Shown piece after piece: positions 29,501 through 41,788 of a DNA stretch of 64,000 nucleotides; positions within the stretch are counted from its first letter, which is position 1; each line of letters starts with the position of its first letter. The notes under the pieces were generated by a model, which saw only the letters and a list, made by a program, of their open reading frames with translations, was not told the origin of the DNA and ran no database searches. Source of the DNA: Branchiostoma lanceolatum (taxonomy: Eukaryota > Chordata > Leptocardii > Amphioxiformes > Branchiostomatidae); assembly GCF_035083965.1 (NCBI RefSeq), contig NC_089722.1:24984142-25048141 (forward strand). Direction: 5' to 3'. A program made the translations under genes and the position numbers.

Positions 29501-32500
29501 CCATGTTTTTAACTTAAATGTTTTAGATATGACTTCTTACAGCCATTAACACATTCTGCCTTCCATTGTGTTATTACTATCGTTTTAACAGCAAAGTCAA
29601 AGCTACTAGAACCGAGAAAATTTTCAAGTAGATCACCTACATGGCCACAAATAAAATTGAGATAATGAAAAAAAATGTTATTTAAATCTTCACCAAAAAA
29701 TCTCAATTGTAACTAAGGAAATAGGAGTATAGGAGTTGTGAATAATGCTTACCTTTGTTGTTCTGCTCTTAGTGTTGTTGACAGGGAAGAGGGGCTGAAA
29801 ACAAGCTCCTGGTACATCCAACTGAGGGGAGGAAGGGTAAGAATGAGAACATACATGTATTACTCCAATACCTCATAGGTACATCTGTTTAACATACATC
29901 AAAAATGTAACCTAATGTTTCTTACAAGGCAAACTATATGAAACACCACATTGACATATTGTTTTTACATTACATCAATGCTGAAAATCTAAGGCTGAAG
30001 GAAAAAAATCAAATCAATCATTATCAAGATTTACCTTTCTTCTCTTATTAGAAGCCATGAGTTGCAACGTGTCCCTGTCCTTCCCACTGTCAGTCAGTAG
30101 GGGGCGTTTCTTCATGCCCTCTAACTGCAGTTGGAGGGCAGAAGGCATTATCTGCACTTTCTCCCGGGTGGGGAGGGCTGCCTTCCCAACTGTGGGGAAA
30201 GACCCCTTTGTCATTTTCACTGGCGAGGGGATAGACTCTTTCTTCACTTTCTCTGGAGTTGGAAAGGACCTCGTCCTTGTTTTCTTGGATGATGGCATAG
30301 ACTCCTTTATCACTTTTAGTTTTACTGTCATGGGAAAAGATCCTTCTTTTCTTTTCTCTGGGGTAGAAAAAGACCTCTTCTTCTTCTCTGGGGTAGAAAA
30401 TGACCCCTTCTTCTCTTTCTCGGGAGTAGAGAAGGACCATTTCTTCACCTTCTCAGGGGTGGACGCCATCCTTACTTTCTTTGGGCTAGGGAGGGACAAT
30501 TTTCCCATTATCTCAACAACGGGAGAGCTCTTCTTTGGAGTGGAGGGTTTGGATGTTGAACCTGTGAGTGCAAGAAAAAGATTTTCCTCAGAATTATTCC
30601 CAAAACAATAACTCTAAGCAAGTAACAAAGTATTGCTATTGTAGCCTTCATCACTAATTCAAGTCTAATAATCTGCATCAAACTTTGAAGCCAACTTCTA
30701 TGTCTATCATCTGTACACCTTTACCAGCTTGTATTTCAAGACCTCACCTGACCATAACTCAAGTACAGTACATATTATACTAGTAGTCATAATCATCCAC
30801 TTACTTCTGGTGTTGAGTCTACTCAGGCTATGTTGTTTCTGACTTGGTGACACAGACTTCAATACTCTGCTGATCTCTACAGTAGGAGCAAGGGTAAGAG
30901 TTATCATATAACATATACCTCAACTTGTATCAAACATGTTTCTGACACAATGTCACAGAAAAAATGTTGATAGTTCCTATCTAAAGTAGCACTGTAAATC
31001 TTGAAATATTCATGGTTTTTGCAGTCACTTCTCCATTGCAAACTCATCACACCCACAAACACTTTACAGGTACATCCATTGTGTTGCTACTGTTGCTTCA
31101 ACAGTGAACTCAAAGATACAACAAAGTCTTGATTTTCACCATACATCAAGAGATTCAGGTGCTGCAAACTCTTAAACGAGTATTATATCATTAAGACATT
31201 TTCAACTCCATCCATACCTGTGTCCCTGGAAGTTTCCTTTCCACCTCTTGCTTCCCTGGGCACCTGATTCCTAGTCCTATCTCCTTTGGTTACACCATGG
31301 GCCTGGTCGCCCACAGCTGAAGCTGACACTTGTGGAGTTGATGACGACGCAGCGTACACAGCAACGTCAAACTTAGCAGGCTCCGCTGGAGGGTTCTACA
31401 CACAAACCAAGAACATAACTAACTTTTGATTCTCCTTTGTTGAAAATTATTCAATGACTGCATGAAAAACACAAGATTCCAAATTTTTAATTTGGACAAA
31501 CTGTAAGAAAAAACATATCTGTTTGAGCTACCTCCATGCCCCAAATCATGGAAACATGTCCTTTCTTTCTTCAGTTATCTTCTTTGAAAGTTTTGAACAA
31601 AAATGCTGCTGCACAAACCAACACCACTTCTTTCTGACATCATAAAGCTACCTGCCACCCAAAAATCAAAACCCAAATCATGTCCAGGACAAACGATACA
31701 AGGAAAACACTGGTATGATAGAATTTCATCAATAATTATGCAAAGGTAGAATATTGTTCAAAACTCTTACCCGTAGAAGAAACTCAGCAATATAATCTGG
31801 AGACAGACACAGAACCCCGCGACGCCTCAAGATGCGGAAAGCAGAATCATACTTCTTCTCCAAGAAGACGTGGGTGAGTTGTGGGGCATACACAGCCTGG
31901 CTGTGGGCCACTGTCTTGGCCTTCAGTACAGTTGCTCCCCCTGACTCCAACAGTCTGAAATGTAAAAGTAAAACACATTGATAAATCATGTTACACACTT
32001 TTCATTGTCGGCTAGGCTGTACATAAATCATCAAAATATTAAGTGCAATGAATGTGGATGATGATACCGTGATGAGTAATATCACATAAAAACGGACACT
32101 TCTAAACCATCAGACGAGGCCTATTTTTGTTTGAATCATTATCAATAACAACATAATAGGAATTGAAAAATAATAACTATAAATAATAATTAATTGCCTT
32201 TCGCTGTACCTTTTATACGCAGCTCTGCGTTTCTGGTCATCCACGACTATGATGGAGCGCCATGCGGCAAACGCCCCCACTGTGTCCTTAGCAATCCTCT
32301 GTCGCCAGCGCCGAGGTGCCTGTTGTAACGTTACAGAGAAGGCCTTGTGGAGAGTGGCCTTGTGCCCGTACTCGTAAGGACTCTCGTCTAACCACTTCCC
32401 TGCTGCTGCACTGTCATCTACGAACTTCCTCGTGAGGACCCACTTTCCTGGAGAAGTTATTGGGCAATGTTTAAAAACAATTCAATCTCTACAAGTACAA

Positions 32501-33527
32501 CTGAATAAGACTCTGAGATTAACAAACTTACTTACTTTACTACATTCATAAACGTAACTTATTGGGCAAAGATTTCTCATCAACAAATCTCATCAACAAA
32601 ATTTTTCCAAGGCAAGTACAGAACTTATCATCTGCAACACATAAATTTTACTGTCTGTACTGAAAAAATAAGAAGTAAGCACTGCACAAACAAACTCGCT
32701 AACATTTCTACATTCATAACTTATCAGGCAAAAATTTCTTATCAAAAACTTTTTTTCAAAGCAAACATACATTCTACTGTCTTTACTGAAAAAAAAAGAA
32801 GCAAACAAGAAGCAGCACAAACAAACAAAACAATCAGTTCAGCTTCCTTACCTGCAGCACAAGCAGCCAGGTACTTCTCACTCCTGCAGGGTTTACTGGA
32901 GATGACATGGGTACAGCTGGGCTTGTAGGGCTGGGGAGAAACACAGTAGTTGAAGGTTAAAGCCTTGGTGTGAAGTATGGGAGACAAAAGACCCTGCCAT
33001 ATGTACTGTTATGGAAATTATGGTGCAGACATGATAGTGACTCAACAAAAGATTATCATAAGAAAAGGTGTGTTCCAGACATGCATTTATATTTACATTT
33101 CAATTGATACTGCTTTTGTCTCCACACAATATAGTACCATGAGTTAGATAAAAGTTCTGTGAATTGAAGAGACTTCACAATACACATGTATATGCATAAC
33201 AAATAATACAGTAGTACACGTGTAACAGTACAATGTAACTTATGCATATATAATGAGTATATTATCAACTTAAACATGGAGATTTGTTGAAAACATTTGT
33301 TGAAAACTCAACTAAGTTCAGCATCAATCTTCCAGTAACAATGTCTGTATTACAGTGTTAAAGAAAAAGGATAAACACTGTATTTGTCCGAGGTTTCATA
33401 TTCATCTTACCTGTTCTTGAAGACAGATTCCTTTGAGTTTCTGTATCTTAGAAGTCAGATCGTCCCTCTCCTCCCCGGAGAATCCAGACAGTTGGAAGAC
33501 GTACCGTTGGCGACAGTTCACCGCCAT
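23534..33527 (-). CDS. SLF1: SMC5-SMC6 complex localization factor 1 (BRCT and ankyrin repeats)
   Basis: In vertebrates SLF1 (ANKRD32) binds RAD18 through tandem BRCT domains and, with SLF2, recruits SMC5/6 to DNA lesions. Nineteen coding exons: 33411-33531 (ATG at 33527), 32852-32930, 32210-32447, 31771-31954, 31218-31395, 30805-30876, 30035-30561, 29753-29821, 29263-29433, 28354-28583, 27885-28019, 27244-27376, 26793-26955, 26175-26341, 25768-25946, 25437-25555, 24962-25177, 24401-24526, 23534-24189. They sum to exactly 1253 codons with stop. BRCT1 holds SEKYLAACAAGKWVLTRKFV and GKWLDESPYEYG; BRCT2 holds LLESGGATVLKAKT, TLVFLEK-like THVFLEKKYD and LSPDYIAEFLL. A Ser/Thr-Pro-Glu-Lys repeat region follows (30035-30561), then a long helical middle, then ankyrin repeats near the C-terminus ([53 protein letters not shown]). 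The order and the APRRWRQ motif match vertebrate SLF1; 1252 aa is longer than human SLF1 (about 1058 aa). Confidence 0.95.
24625..24793. repeat. Imperfect fold-back repeat in an SLF1 intron
   Basis: Arms 24625-24691 and 24715-24793 are imperfect reverse complements with a loop of about 23 nt. Matching parts include CTGGATAACAAA/TTTGTTATCCAG, TTTTTACCTAGC/GCTAGGTAAAAA and TGTCACCTTCCTCA/TGAGGAAGGTGACA. It lies between the two ankyrin exons 24401-24526 and 24962-25177. Probably a nonautonomous element. Confidence 0.75.
26534..26566. repeat. (CA)n microsatellite
   Basis: A pure CA tract of about 33 nt in the SLF1 intron between exons 26175-26341 and 26793-26955; likely length-polymorphic. Confidence 0.95.
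28624..28803. mobile_element. MITE-like element, about 180 bp
   Basis: The left end reads TACTGTAAATGC and then AAGTTCGCATGGTTT; the right end, reverse-complemented, reads TACTCTAAATGC and then TGTTTGCAGTGGTT. The interior carries the CACGGTGGTTTTAAG / CGCCGTGAAAACTGTGAAC pattern. Related starts (CTGTAAATnTTGAAATATT) occur near 29478 and 30992 in other SLF1 introns. Confidence 0.65.
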
Positions 33528-34572
33528 GATGCTGAAAACTTCTTAAGTTACGAGTGGTCCAGGAGACTCGATAAGCATACAACAGGATCCTGTAGTAATA
33601 AACTAGCACTATAACTTCTGACAGTCTTGTATCACTTATGCACTATCATTACTATCATTTCTCAACTAGTGTCTGCACTTCAGAAGAGCTGTGCCTGTGA
33701 GGTTTCCAACCTCTTCTACTTGATAATGGGGCAAAGTAGACAGAAGCCACATATGGACTCTACAGCTGAGTGTTGTTGTTGTTGTTGCACTAACCCTACC
33801 TCCTGTACATGTGATTTATCATTTTATAGGACTCCACAATCCACAGTCCAAGAATCTCCACCAAATTCCTCTCACTTTCAGAACATGATACTGATTTGAT
33901 ACAGGTATTCAGGTCTTGGTGCTTCATAAATCATATTTCATCAAACGAAAAACAGTTTTACGGTAGGATTAACGTGTGGTAGCCATTAGTGTGCTTCTGA
34001 TGTAGAAACAAATCTATAACTACTTATCTATTCAGAGATTAATGGTATAAAACCTGGTTCTGCCAGATCCTTTCTTAGTCACTTACGAAAGATAGCGGCT
34101 GCTGTTTGAAACGTCTGACTGGTTTCAAAGGTTTATCCAGTTGCTTGAGTCAAGTGCGCTTGACTGAGTAACTATTTTTGGCGAAGTTTTATAGTGCACA
34201 TCTGTTGTTGATTAGGAAGCTCGAGCTCTCGGTGAGCAAGTCTACTTCGAGCAGGCACAAGGGAGCAGCAGTCAAGGCACAACATGCCACGATGGTCTTC
34301 AAAACTGCGCCAGACGACGGCAAAACGCACAGGGAGGCTTGTAGAAGTTTGAAGTCGACGAGAAAGCGCTGCCCTTGTGAGTATTTATCACGACGGTGAC
34401 AGAATCCGCGCTGAGGTAACGAATCTTCAGCTGCCCCCCTCCCCTCCTAAAACGCCCGCTTTTTCACGATTTGTCCAATCCCTACAGTCCCACATTTCGG
34501 TGTCCTACAATCTACAGTTCTTTCTTTACAATAAAGTATTATTTTAAGCTAGCATAATCAAGACTGACTTAC

Positions 34573-34660
34573 CGTTTCTTCCTTTTAAAAGACCAGCAAA
34601 ATTCACAGATCTCGCTTGGTCGCCATGTTGTTCATACAAACTTTTGCGCGCTAAAATGGA
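34573..34660 (-). promoter_or_regulatory. SLF1: Noncoding first exon and promoter of SLF1
   Basis: A perfect minus-strand donor (GAAACG|GTAAGT, exon edge at 34573) lies about 1 kb upstream of the acceptor TTTTCAG before the ATG exon. The exon contains CAACATGGCGACC, an ATGGCG element typical of housekeeping promoters; that upstream ATG opens only a 7-codon frame. A GCGCGC motif lies just upstream. The exon's upstream edge is estimated. Confidence 0.65.
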
Positions 34661-35108
34661 AGATTCCATTATGAAGAAGGTAACTCTTAGTTACATAAAT
34701 AGCAAATTATACAGAGGTAAAACATCTTTAACCATAACGAATTATGAAAATATAATTTGGAAAAAAATGCAAATGTCATAGTCTTCTATTGAAAGAAGAC
34801 ATAAATGAATTACATAGGTGTTACATTTTATCATACTGAAAATACATCCCCTAGAAATAATGATTTGAACTATTCCACACGTTCCCAGGATAGTTCTGGT
34901 ATGCAGTACAGCAGCGGCATCTAGCGATATCATCTAACAATGCACACTGTTGATAGGCGCTGAACTACCAACCACTCGGACGAGGAGTTCAAGGGATAGA
35001 AGGTGCAATTTCAAGGTCACATAAGGCTATTCTCTGTCATGTTGATCATTTCATTCACTTGAAAGAATTTAGGGAAGGATGTTGTAAATGAAAAGGGCAT
35101 ACATGCAC

Positions 35109-35303
35109 AGTAATTCACTTTATTGTCACAGTTGCAAAATTTCACGGTGTATTAAATAAAACGGACATTTTCACTGAACTTTAACTTCATGGTGGCAGCA
35201 AGGCTTTTTCACGGTGATGGTAAGTTCACGGTACAGAGGTGACCGTGAAGACAGTGAACATAAAAGTTACAGTGAAAGAAATAAGAATTACAGTAACTTT
35301 TGT
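35109..35303. mobile_element. MITE-like element with AGTAATTC termini
   Basis: The left end CAGTAATTCACTTTATTG matches the reverse complement of the right end (CTGTAATTCTTATTTCTTT). Interior CACGGTG / CACCGTGAA-type motifs resemble those in the 28624-28803 element. It lies between the SLF1 promoter and the 3' end of the coiled-coil gene. Confidence 0.6.
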
Positions 35304-35489
35304 ATTGTGTAAGCTGTATCTTATTCCCTGGATGTCTATAAACCTTCTTCAATCTATCCATACAACTGTCTTATATTTACCTACCATATTTCATTCCTTC
35401 ATCCATCCATCCACACATGCATCAATAGTGAAAAACATTGACACAGAAAAAGCAGACTTTCATACAGTATACGGATTCGAAAATACATG

Positions 35490-35495
35490 TTTATT
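35490..35495 (-). other. Candidate polyadenylation signal of the coiled-coil gene
   Basis: Minus-strand AATAAA about 1.1 kb after the stop codon at 36616. The distance is plausible, but it is not proven to be the site used. Confidence 0.35.
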
Positions 35496-36615
35496 TGCTC
35501 ATCAATCTCTTTAATATTGCATATTGTACAAAGCTCAGCATGTGTAAATATGGTAATATCTCTTTGACCATTTCATATTCTTAAAAATAACACACACAGC
35601 ACAGCATTGCAATATCTACTCCAATGAAATTTAGCATGATTTGATTGTCTACATGCATGAATGTCTACAAATTGCCCATATTGGGACTGAGGTGAATCAC
35701 TGATGATGAAATATCGTATCTCAATCTGACAATATAAGTCTACATGGAACACTGTACCTCATTTCATAAGCATCAACATATTTTCAATTTGAATCGAGTA
35801 AACACTACTTAGGGAATTCTTAAGTACCTTCTAAAGTAAGTAGTATGAGACTAGGTCACATCTGAGAAGTTATCAAGGAAGGACTGATAGCTTTCTAAAG
35901 TTTGATAAAACACTGAATCATTGCTCGATTAATTGTCTTACCTTCTTTCACACTTCTATTTCTGGTCTTTCTTAATAATTCTAATTCCCTAGGCTACACA
36001 GCCCTGACGAGAGATTTTGGTTTGTAGTTTGTAGCCTTATTGACTCAAATGTGTCCTTTAGTACTGGTATCGCATGATTGAAAATGTAAAGTAAAACTTC
36101 TTAATTCCATCTACTTTGAAATACAATATGTATTTACATTTCATTCAGTAATTTTCATGCTGGCACATTTAGATTGTTGCTAAGTTAGTACACAGGTGAA
36201 AAAGTAGCATTTCCACAATGATCCATATTATCTATAAACAAGAAATAGAAATACTGGTAGAGAAGGTTTAACACATGGCATTTTGTTCAACAGTATGTAT
36301 CAATTCATCCTTGTATTTGGGTTTTTAGGTGTTACAATCACAAAAAGTACAAACATATTTGGAACAAAGGACTAGAAAAACAATTAAAACGACATCTAAT
36401 AACATAAGATTCTCTGAGATCAATGTATGGCAGCCATATTCCTCTCACTGACTTACAAACACTTCAGGAAGACAAAATACAATGGAAAGCTCCTGTTAGA
36501 GAAATTTTCATTCCTAAATTTCAATGTTACGATTCAGAAAGTGTCCCTTCAAATTGTAACAGGGCACTCTGACAAAAACACTACATGCATTGTGGCAGCT
36601 TTAGATACAAGTTGT

Positions 36616-39600
36616 CTAACACTTCCTGACTCTCTCACTCAGCTCTGAGTACACTTGCCACTCCTGTAACAGCTTGTCCTGTAGAAAAAACCAATACAGA
36701 ACTTAATCTAGATATGCTGTATAAAGTTCTACATGGACTATCAATGCATCTGATAGAAAGGGGTCTGCATGCTTTACAGTAAATTAATACAGCTACTACA
36801 TACTATGCTAAATTTGACCATGATGACTATGCATCACCCAAAATGCAGCTACTAGTTTATTTTGACTTTGAGTACTATAGACTGGCATAGACTAATACGG
36901 ATGATAATGCCTTACAGAAAAAGGCATGTAGACCCACTTAAGGAGCACTTCAAGAGAATAGATAGCAAATTAGATGTCTACAAACACTGCCATCCCATTC
37001 TTTTTCTTTTGTCTTTGATGTTGAATTTTTTTTATCTGTCCTATTTCTGGATACCCACCTGTTGCATGAGTTGTTTCTCAAACTTGATACAGAGCTGCTT
37101 GAGTTCCAGCAGGCCCTTCTCCTTCTCTTCTATTGTCTTGTCCTTTAACCTGAGCTGAAGTTGGATCTTCTGAATCTGTTCACTCAGTACTGCACAGTTC
37201 TTACAGTCATGACCCTGTGGAGGGGTGGGGTAAGGTTAAGGTCTCCCTCAATGTTGCAAAGTGTAAATCGTGTGGTGTAAATCGTAGCTGTCATTCTATT
37301 GTAACTCTGATATAAGTTCTAAGAGACAATATCAAGTTCTGAAACTACTATGACTCATGCATGCAACTGGTGGTTGTGAAACATGACCGTCATGATATCA
37401 CTGTCTGGTACAGTCTTCAAAAATATAATCTTATGCTAACACTTAACTGTAATAAGGAATGTTCCATCCTACCTTATTTTTGGCGATCATTCCCTTCAGT
37501 TTACTCTTCAGCATCTCCGTCTCCTCTGACATCTTCTTCAGCTCCTTAGTCAGCTCCTCCAGCTGCCGTTGTCTCTCACTACAAGTCAACATCACCAGTT
37601 ATCATGTCATTCAGTTGTTCTCAGGCTTGGTACATACTGTTTTCAAATTGATAGAATTTCCATCAACAGATGCTTTACAATTGTTCTTTACAGTTGTTTC
37701 CCTAGATCTTGAGATTTATGACTTACAAATCATAGCTTAAAGTAACATTTTACATATGTCAACTGAAAGAGCTCCCAATCATTTTACAGTTCATTGAGAT
37801 AGCTTGAAAGATATGTTTTCCAAACTGCAGATGTCTTACTGATATTAATGCCAGAAGGACTTTTACCTGGAGTTGTCCTGCAGGGCACTGGCCATGTGTT
37901 CCTTCAGCCTCCTTAGTGCCTCGTCTCGAGAAGTCAGCTCCTTCTCATGGGTCTCCTGCATCTCTGTCATCTTCTGTTTTAGCTGTGACACAGATCAGAA
38001 CATTTATCATCATCATCATCTACGGTGATAACCAGAACACTAATAGTCTGAAAACAAGTATAAAATTAATTTCACTAAATACAAAATAAAGGTTTTGTTG
38101 CCTGTTGTCATGTCCAGGCACTGAAACATACTTTTTTTGGACTTTTAGACAGCGACCGGATATGGGTTCCTTACAAATTGTTATTCTGTTTCTTTACTTG
38201 TTAATCTGTTCCACGAGCCTGCCATCCGAGAACTAGTATGGTTAAGTCTCTATCTGCCCAAAACCATACCAATTTGTCCATGTATTTGTTTGTTATGTTT
38301 AGCCATAAGTATGGCTAAACATATTGTTTTCTCTCATGTTTCTTCTTCTTCTTCTTCTCCTGTCAAATCTTCAAATGGATTCATCTCTGTCATTTTTTGA
38401 CCAAATGACCTGAAATTTGGTACAGAGGTAATGTAGGCAAAAACCAATGTGCGTTCTTTTCCTTGTTTTGATATTGACCTTGAAAGTGATTTTATCGAGG
38501 TTTTTAGGCTATTTTTAGCATATCTTGGCCTCCTGCCCCCTGGTATTTCAACCGAATGACCTGAAATTTGCTGTATATGTGGCTTGAACAAATATTTAAA
38601 GGACTACATTCCCATTTTTGGCATTCATATATTCAAAACGATTTATTTTTGGGCTTTCTTGACAATATTTGCCACTTCTGTCACTTTCAATACTACATAT
38701 GACCTACAGGTCGTTGACCCCGAGTGCCTTGCACCTGGCCAAGCTAGAAGTTTGCTTACGAGGAGGAAAGACCGGACATAAACATTTAACGTGATTATCG
38801 GGAAAACACCATGTTCCCTTAAACTCAGTGGTTAAATTGCAGTTTAGGAAATTTTATAACAGAAAACAAGTTAAATCAATGATTTTGTGAATGTTTATTC
38901 TAGCATTAGTTATTCCAGATATTTTCAAACTCCAAATTCTTCAACACAACACGGGAGATCGTTTCTCCTCAGACTGGCGCGACACTCCTGTCAACACGCG
39001 TCTCCCGTGATGTGTAGCGTCCACCACCAGGCCTTCCTACATGTCCTACGTACGGGCGTATGGATCGTAGAATTCGGCAAAAAAGGAATGATTAGGCCAG
39101 TAGAGTCAGTCCCCGGTAAGGTCAATGATTCGCCCCTTTGCGCTAGCTTGTAACGTTAAATGAATGTACCCTCTGGTGGCCAAACTTCACTGACAAACTT
39201 TCTCCCTATTATCATCATGAGCTTGCGTTAGTCTGGTACTAGTGACTATTATGTGCCGGGAATGTTTATCTATCGCACGCCTTGGAAGGAAGTTCAGCCA
39301 TGATAAATGGTCGGCCGTTGCGAAAATTTGGAATCCCATGCTGTTGATTTTCGTGATTGAATCTGTAAGAAAATATATTTTCATGTCGTTCATGTTTTTG
39401 GGACGGACGCCGGGACGGGGTGAATTTTTTCTATCATTTTCGTCCCGTTAGTAATGCAAATCGAATCGTGTTGCACAAGAGGCAAAACACTAAAAACGTG
39501 GGTCTTGTGGAGTGTTTTGGAGCGGGAAAATGCCGGATATTAGCGGTGCCGAACAGTGTACATCGTCGCGCGCGGGTGACGCTCCGTCAAAACAAATCCG

Positions 39601-41788
39601 CTGGTGGTCTAGCGCGGCCACCGAAAATAGGCAGAAACACACAGGAGGACTTAGCACCTTCGTTTCTGAGGGCAATTGTGAAAATCTTTTGTTACAAATT
39701 GTTCGAACATTGAAACATTTGGATAGATGGTTTGAAACTGTTCTAAATAAAGAGATTTTTGTGTAGTTACGTTCGAAATGTTTCCAACGTATGTGAAATA
39801 AGTTCAAACATGTTATAAGTTTCAATGCTAATTGTTTGAACACTTTAGAACTATTGTGACTTAGACATTCTTTTAATCAAAATAGTTCAAACATATTACA
39901 AATATTATATTAAAACCCTCTCGGTGACTTGGAATTGACTCAAATATGTTGTTTTTGGTCATTTCCTTCGTCTCCTGTCAAATCTTCATATGTATACTAT
40001 GGAAAACTTCATTCTTCCCTGGGGTTGATCTTTTTTAATTCAATTTTGAACTGGGTTGATTATGCGCAAGAGTGTAACTTTCAGCGGATATTTTTCGACT
40101 GGTTTACATGGAAATGGCACGGAATATCCCATTCTTGCAAGGGGAGGATTCTTTAATTATTTCTTTCAATTTTGAGCTGGAATGATTATGAAAAAGTCCA
40201 TTTTTTAGCAGAAGTGTATTTGTTAATCAATTAGTGGATATGGTTGTGGACTGGTCCATATTGTGTTGAGGTGCTACTGGAAGACTCAATTTTGGACTGG
40301 GGTGATTCATTTTTTTAGTGCAAGTATTTTAGAATGGTCCATGTATGGAGTATGGCTAAACATGCTGTATTTGCTCGCAAATGTTGCCTTTCTAGTTTGT
40401 TTACCTGTTCCTCTATCCTGGCCATCTCTGCCTCATGTTGAGTCTTCATCTCCTGTATTGAGGACTCCTTCTGTGCCAGCTCCTCCCGAACCTTCTCCAG
40501 CTCCTGTCTGGTGGCAGCGTGGGCCTGTCTTTCCAGCTCCAGCTCATTTTTGTACTGTTCTGCCTATATATAGTGCACATAAATACATAGATTGTTAAAC
40601 ATTGATAAGCAAAGATTAGAGCAAGCGTTTAATGACTTCTTCATAAGCATGGTGCCTGTATCTATCCTGGTTCTAATGCATAACACTCATTGGTGAACAG
40701 GTCAACTTTGCTGAGTCTAACTTGAGCAATTACTGCAAGTATCATGATAAATCGTGTGTCCAAAATTTGTGATAAGTAGGTTTTGTTTTGTATTACAGCC
40801 AAAGCTATCATGTACTTATAACTTAAGTTGATTTTAGATACTACCATTTCAATATTAATTGGAACGGAATGGAAGATACCTGTCCAATTCCGTCAACAAC
40901 AGGAAAAACACAGGTTCTAGGAAGGAAGACTACAAGAATCTGAATTGACATATCTCAGTATGAAACCTTACCTTAGATATTAGTTGCTGTTGTAGATCTT
41001 CGATGTCTTCTTGTCTCTGTTTGATTTCTGACCTCAGTTGTTCTATCAACTTTTCCAACTTGCTGATCTTCTGCTTGTACTTTTCTTCTCTCTCCTGTGA
41101 TTTGAAATTTGGGACAAAATTTTAGTAACAATGCTAAGGAAATAAGCCATTCAAAGGGTGGCAATGGCTTGACTTGCACTTAAAGTTAAAGGGTTCATCT
41201 TTTTATACCTATGAGTTGTAAAAATAGAACCAAGAGCACTTTAGAATACAAGTACTGTACTATACTTCTGTTTTGTGCAATATGAAATTCACAATATATT
41301 GTGCCTGTATTCCACATAACTTGCCAAGTTCTTGATGTGCTTTTTTGCAATATTGGTATTTTGAGCCCTTTAATTCACTTTTCATGGAACTGCACTATAC
41401 TTTTAATGAGCTATCAACATATATTGCATGTTCCCAGAAATCAGACTTTCCCACAATGAACAGTATTACCTACCAGCAGCTCCCTCTCTTTAGTGTTGTC
41501 CTTCTCCCTCTCTATATACACGATCCTTTCCTCTATCCTTACTTCCTGTTTGGCTGTGGCAGGTCTGGACGGCTGTGGGGAGGAGTCCGCGGGAAGTCCC
41601 ATCCCTATCCCGTAGATCCCAGTCGGCATGGACCGTGGTGAATACGGCGGCGTCCGTGTAGTATTCAGTTTGTACTGCGCGACGGGAGGGAACATGGGAG
41701 GCTGGGAGTGACGGGTGGACCCCAGAGGTCGCGACCCGGGCGTTCGGCCAGAGGGAGTCCTGGTGGTGGGCATCTTGGCACCCTTCAT
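36616..41788 (-). CDS. Unidentified coiled-coil protein, 344 aa
   Basis: Coding exons: 41470-41788, 40972-41087, 40405-40563, 37867-37982, 37473-37578, 37059-37214, 36616-36678; they total 345 codons with stop. Residues 1-75 are Pro/Ser/Arg-rich and probably unstructured (TTRTPSGRTPGSRPLGSTR). The rest is almost continuous coiled coil with Leu/Ile heptads (KISKLEKLIEQLRSEIKQ, QLEELTKELKKMSEETEML), with one conserved-looking CxxC pair (HDCKNCAVLSEQ) about 70 residues from the end. It ends WQVYSELSERVRKC. The first junction keeps frame only with the donor GTAG|GTAATA and the third of three closely spaced AGs at the acceptor (41087). I do not recognise the family; a centrosomal, ciliary or cytoskeletal role would be a guess from composition. 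ATG 41788 is used; ATG 41773 is five codons in. Confidence 0.8.
38290..40400. mobile_element. Composite repeat insertion in the coiled-coil gene
   Basis: Fills the intron 37983-40404. A 12-bp perfect palindrome arm pair (ATGTTTAGCCAT...ATGGCTAAACAT) lies at 38296-38323, and TATGGCTAAACAT recurs at 40350-40362 just before exon 40405. CTCCTGTCAAATCTTCA occurs twice (about 38357 and 39971), indicating related subunits. A G+C- and CpG-rich island at 39500-39640 contains an ATG frame (39530-39766). Boundaries are approximate. Confidence 0.55.

Noticed and set aside
30057..30611. 184-codon plus-strand open frame rich in Phe, Ser and Gly
   Set aside because: Antisense shadow of the SLF1 S/T-PEK repeat exon; its apparent repeats mirror that array.
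38325..40360. LTR retrotransposon, because CTCCTGTCAAATCTTCA occurs twice in direct orientation
   Set aside because: The repeats are short and diverged, and no gag, protease or reverse transcriptase frame lies between them. A composite of dispersed repeats fits better.
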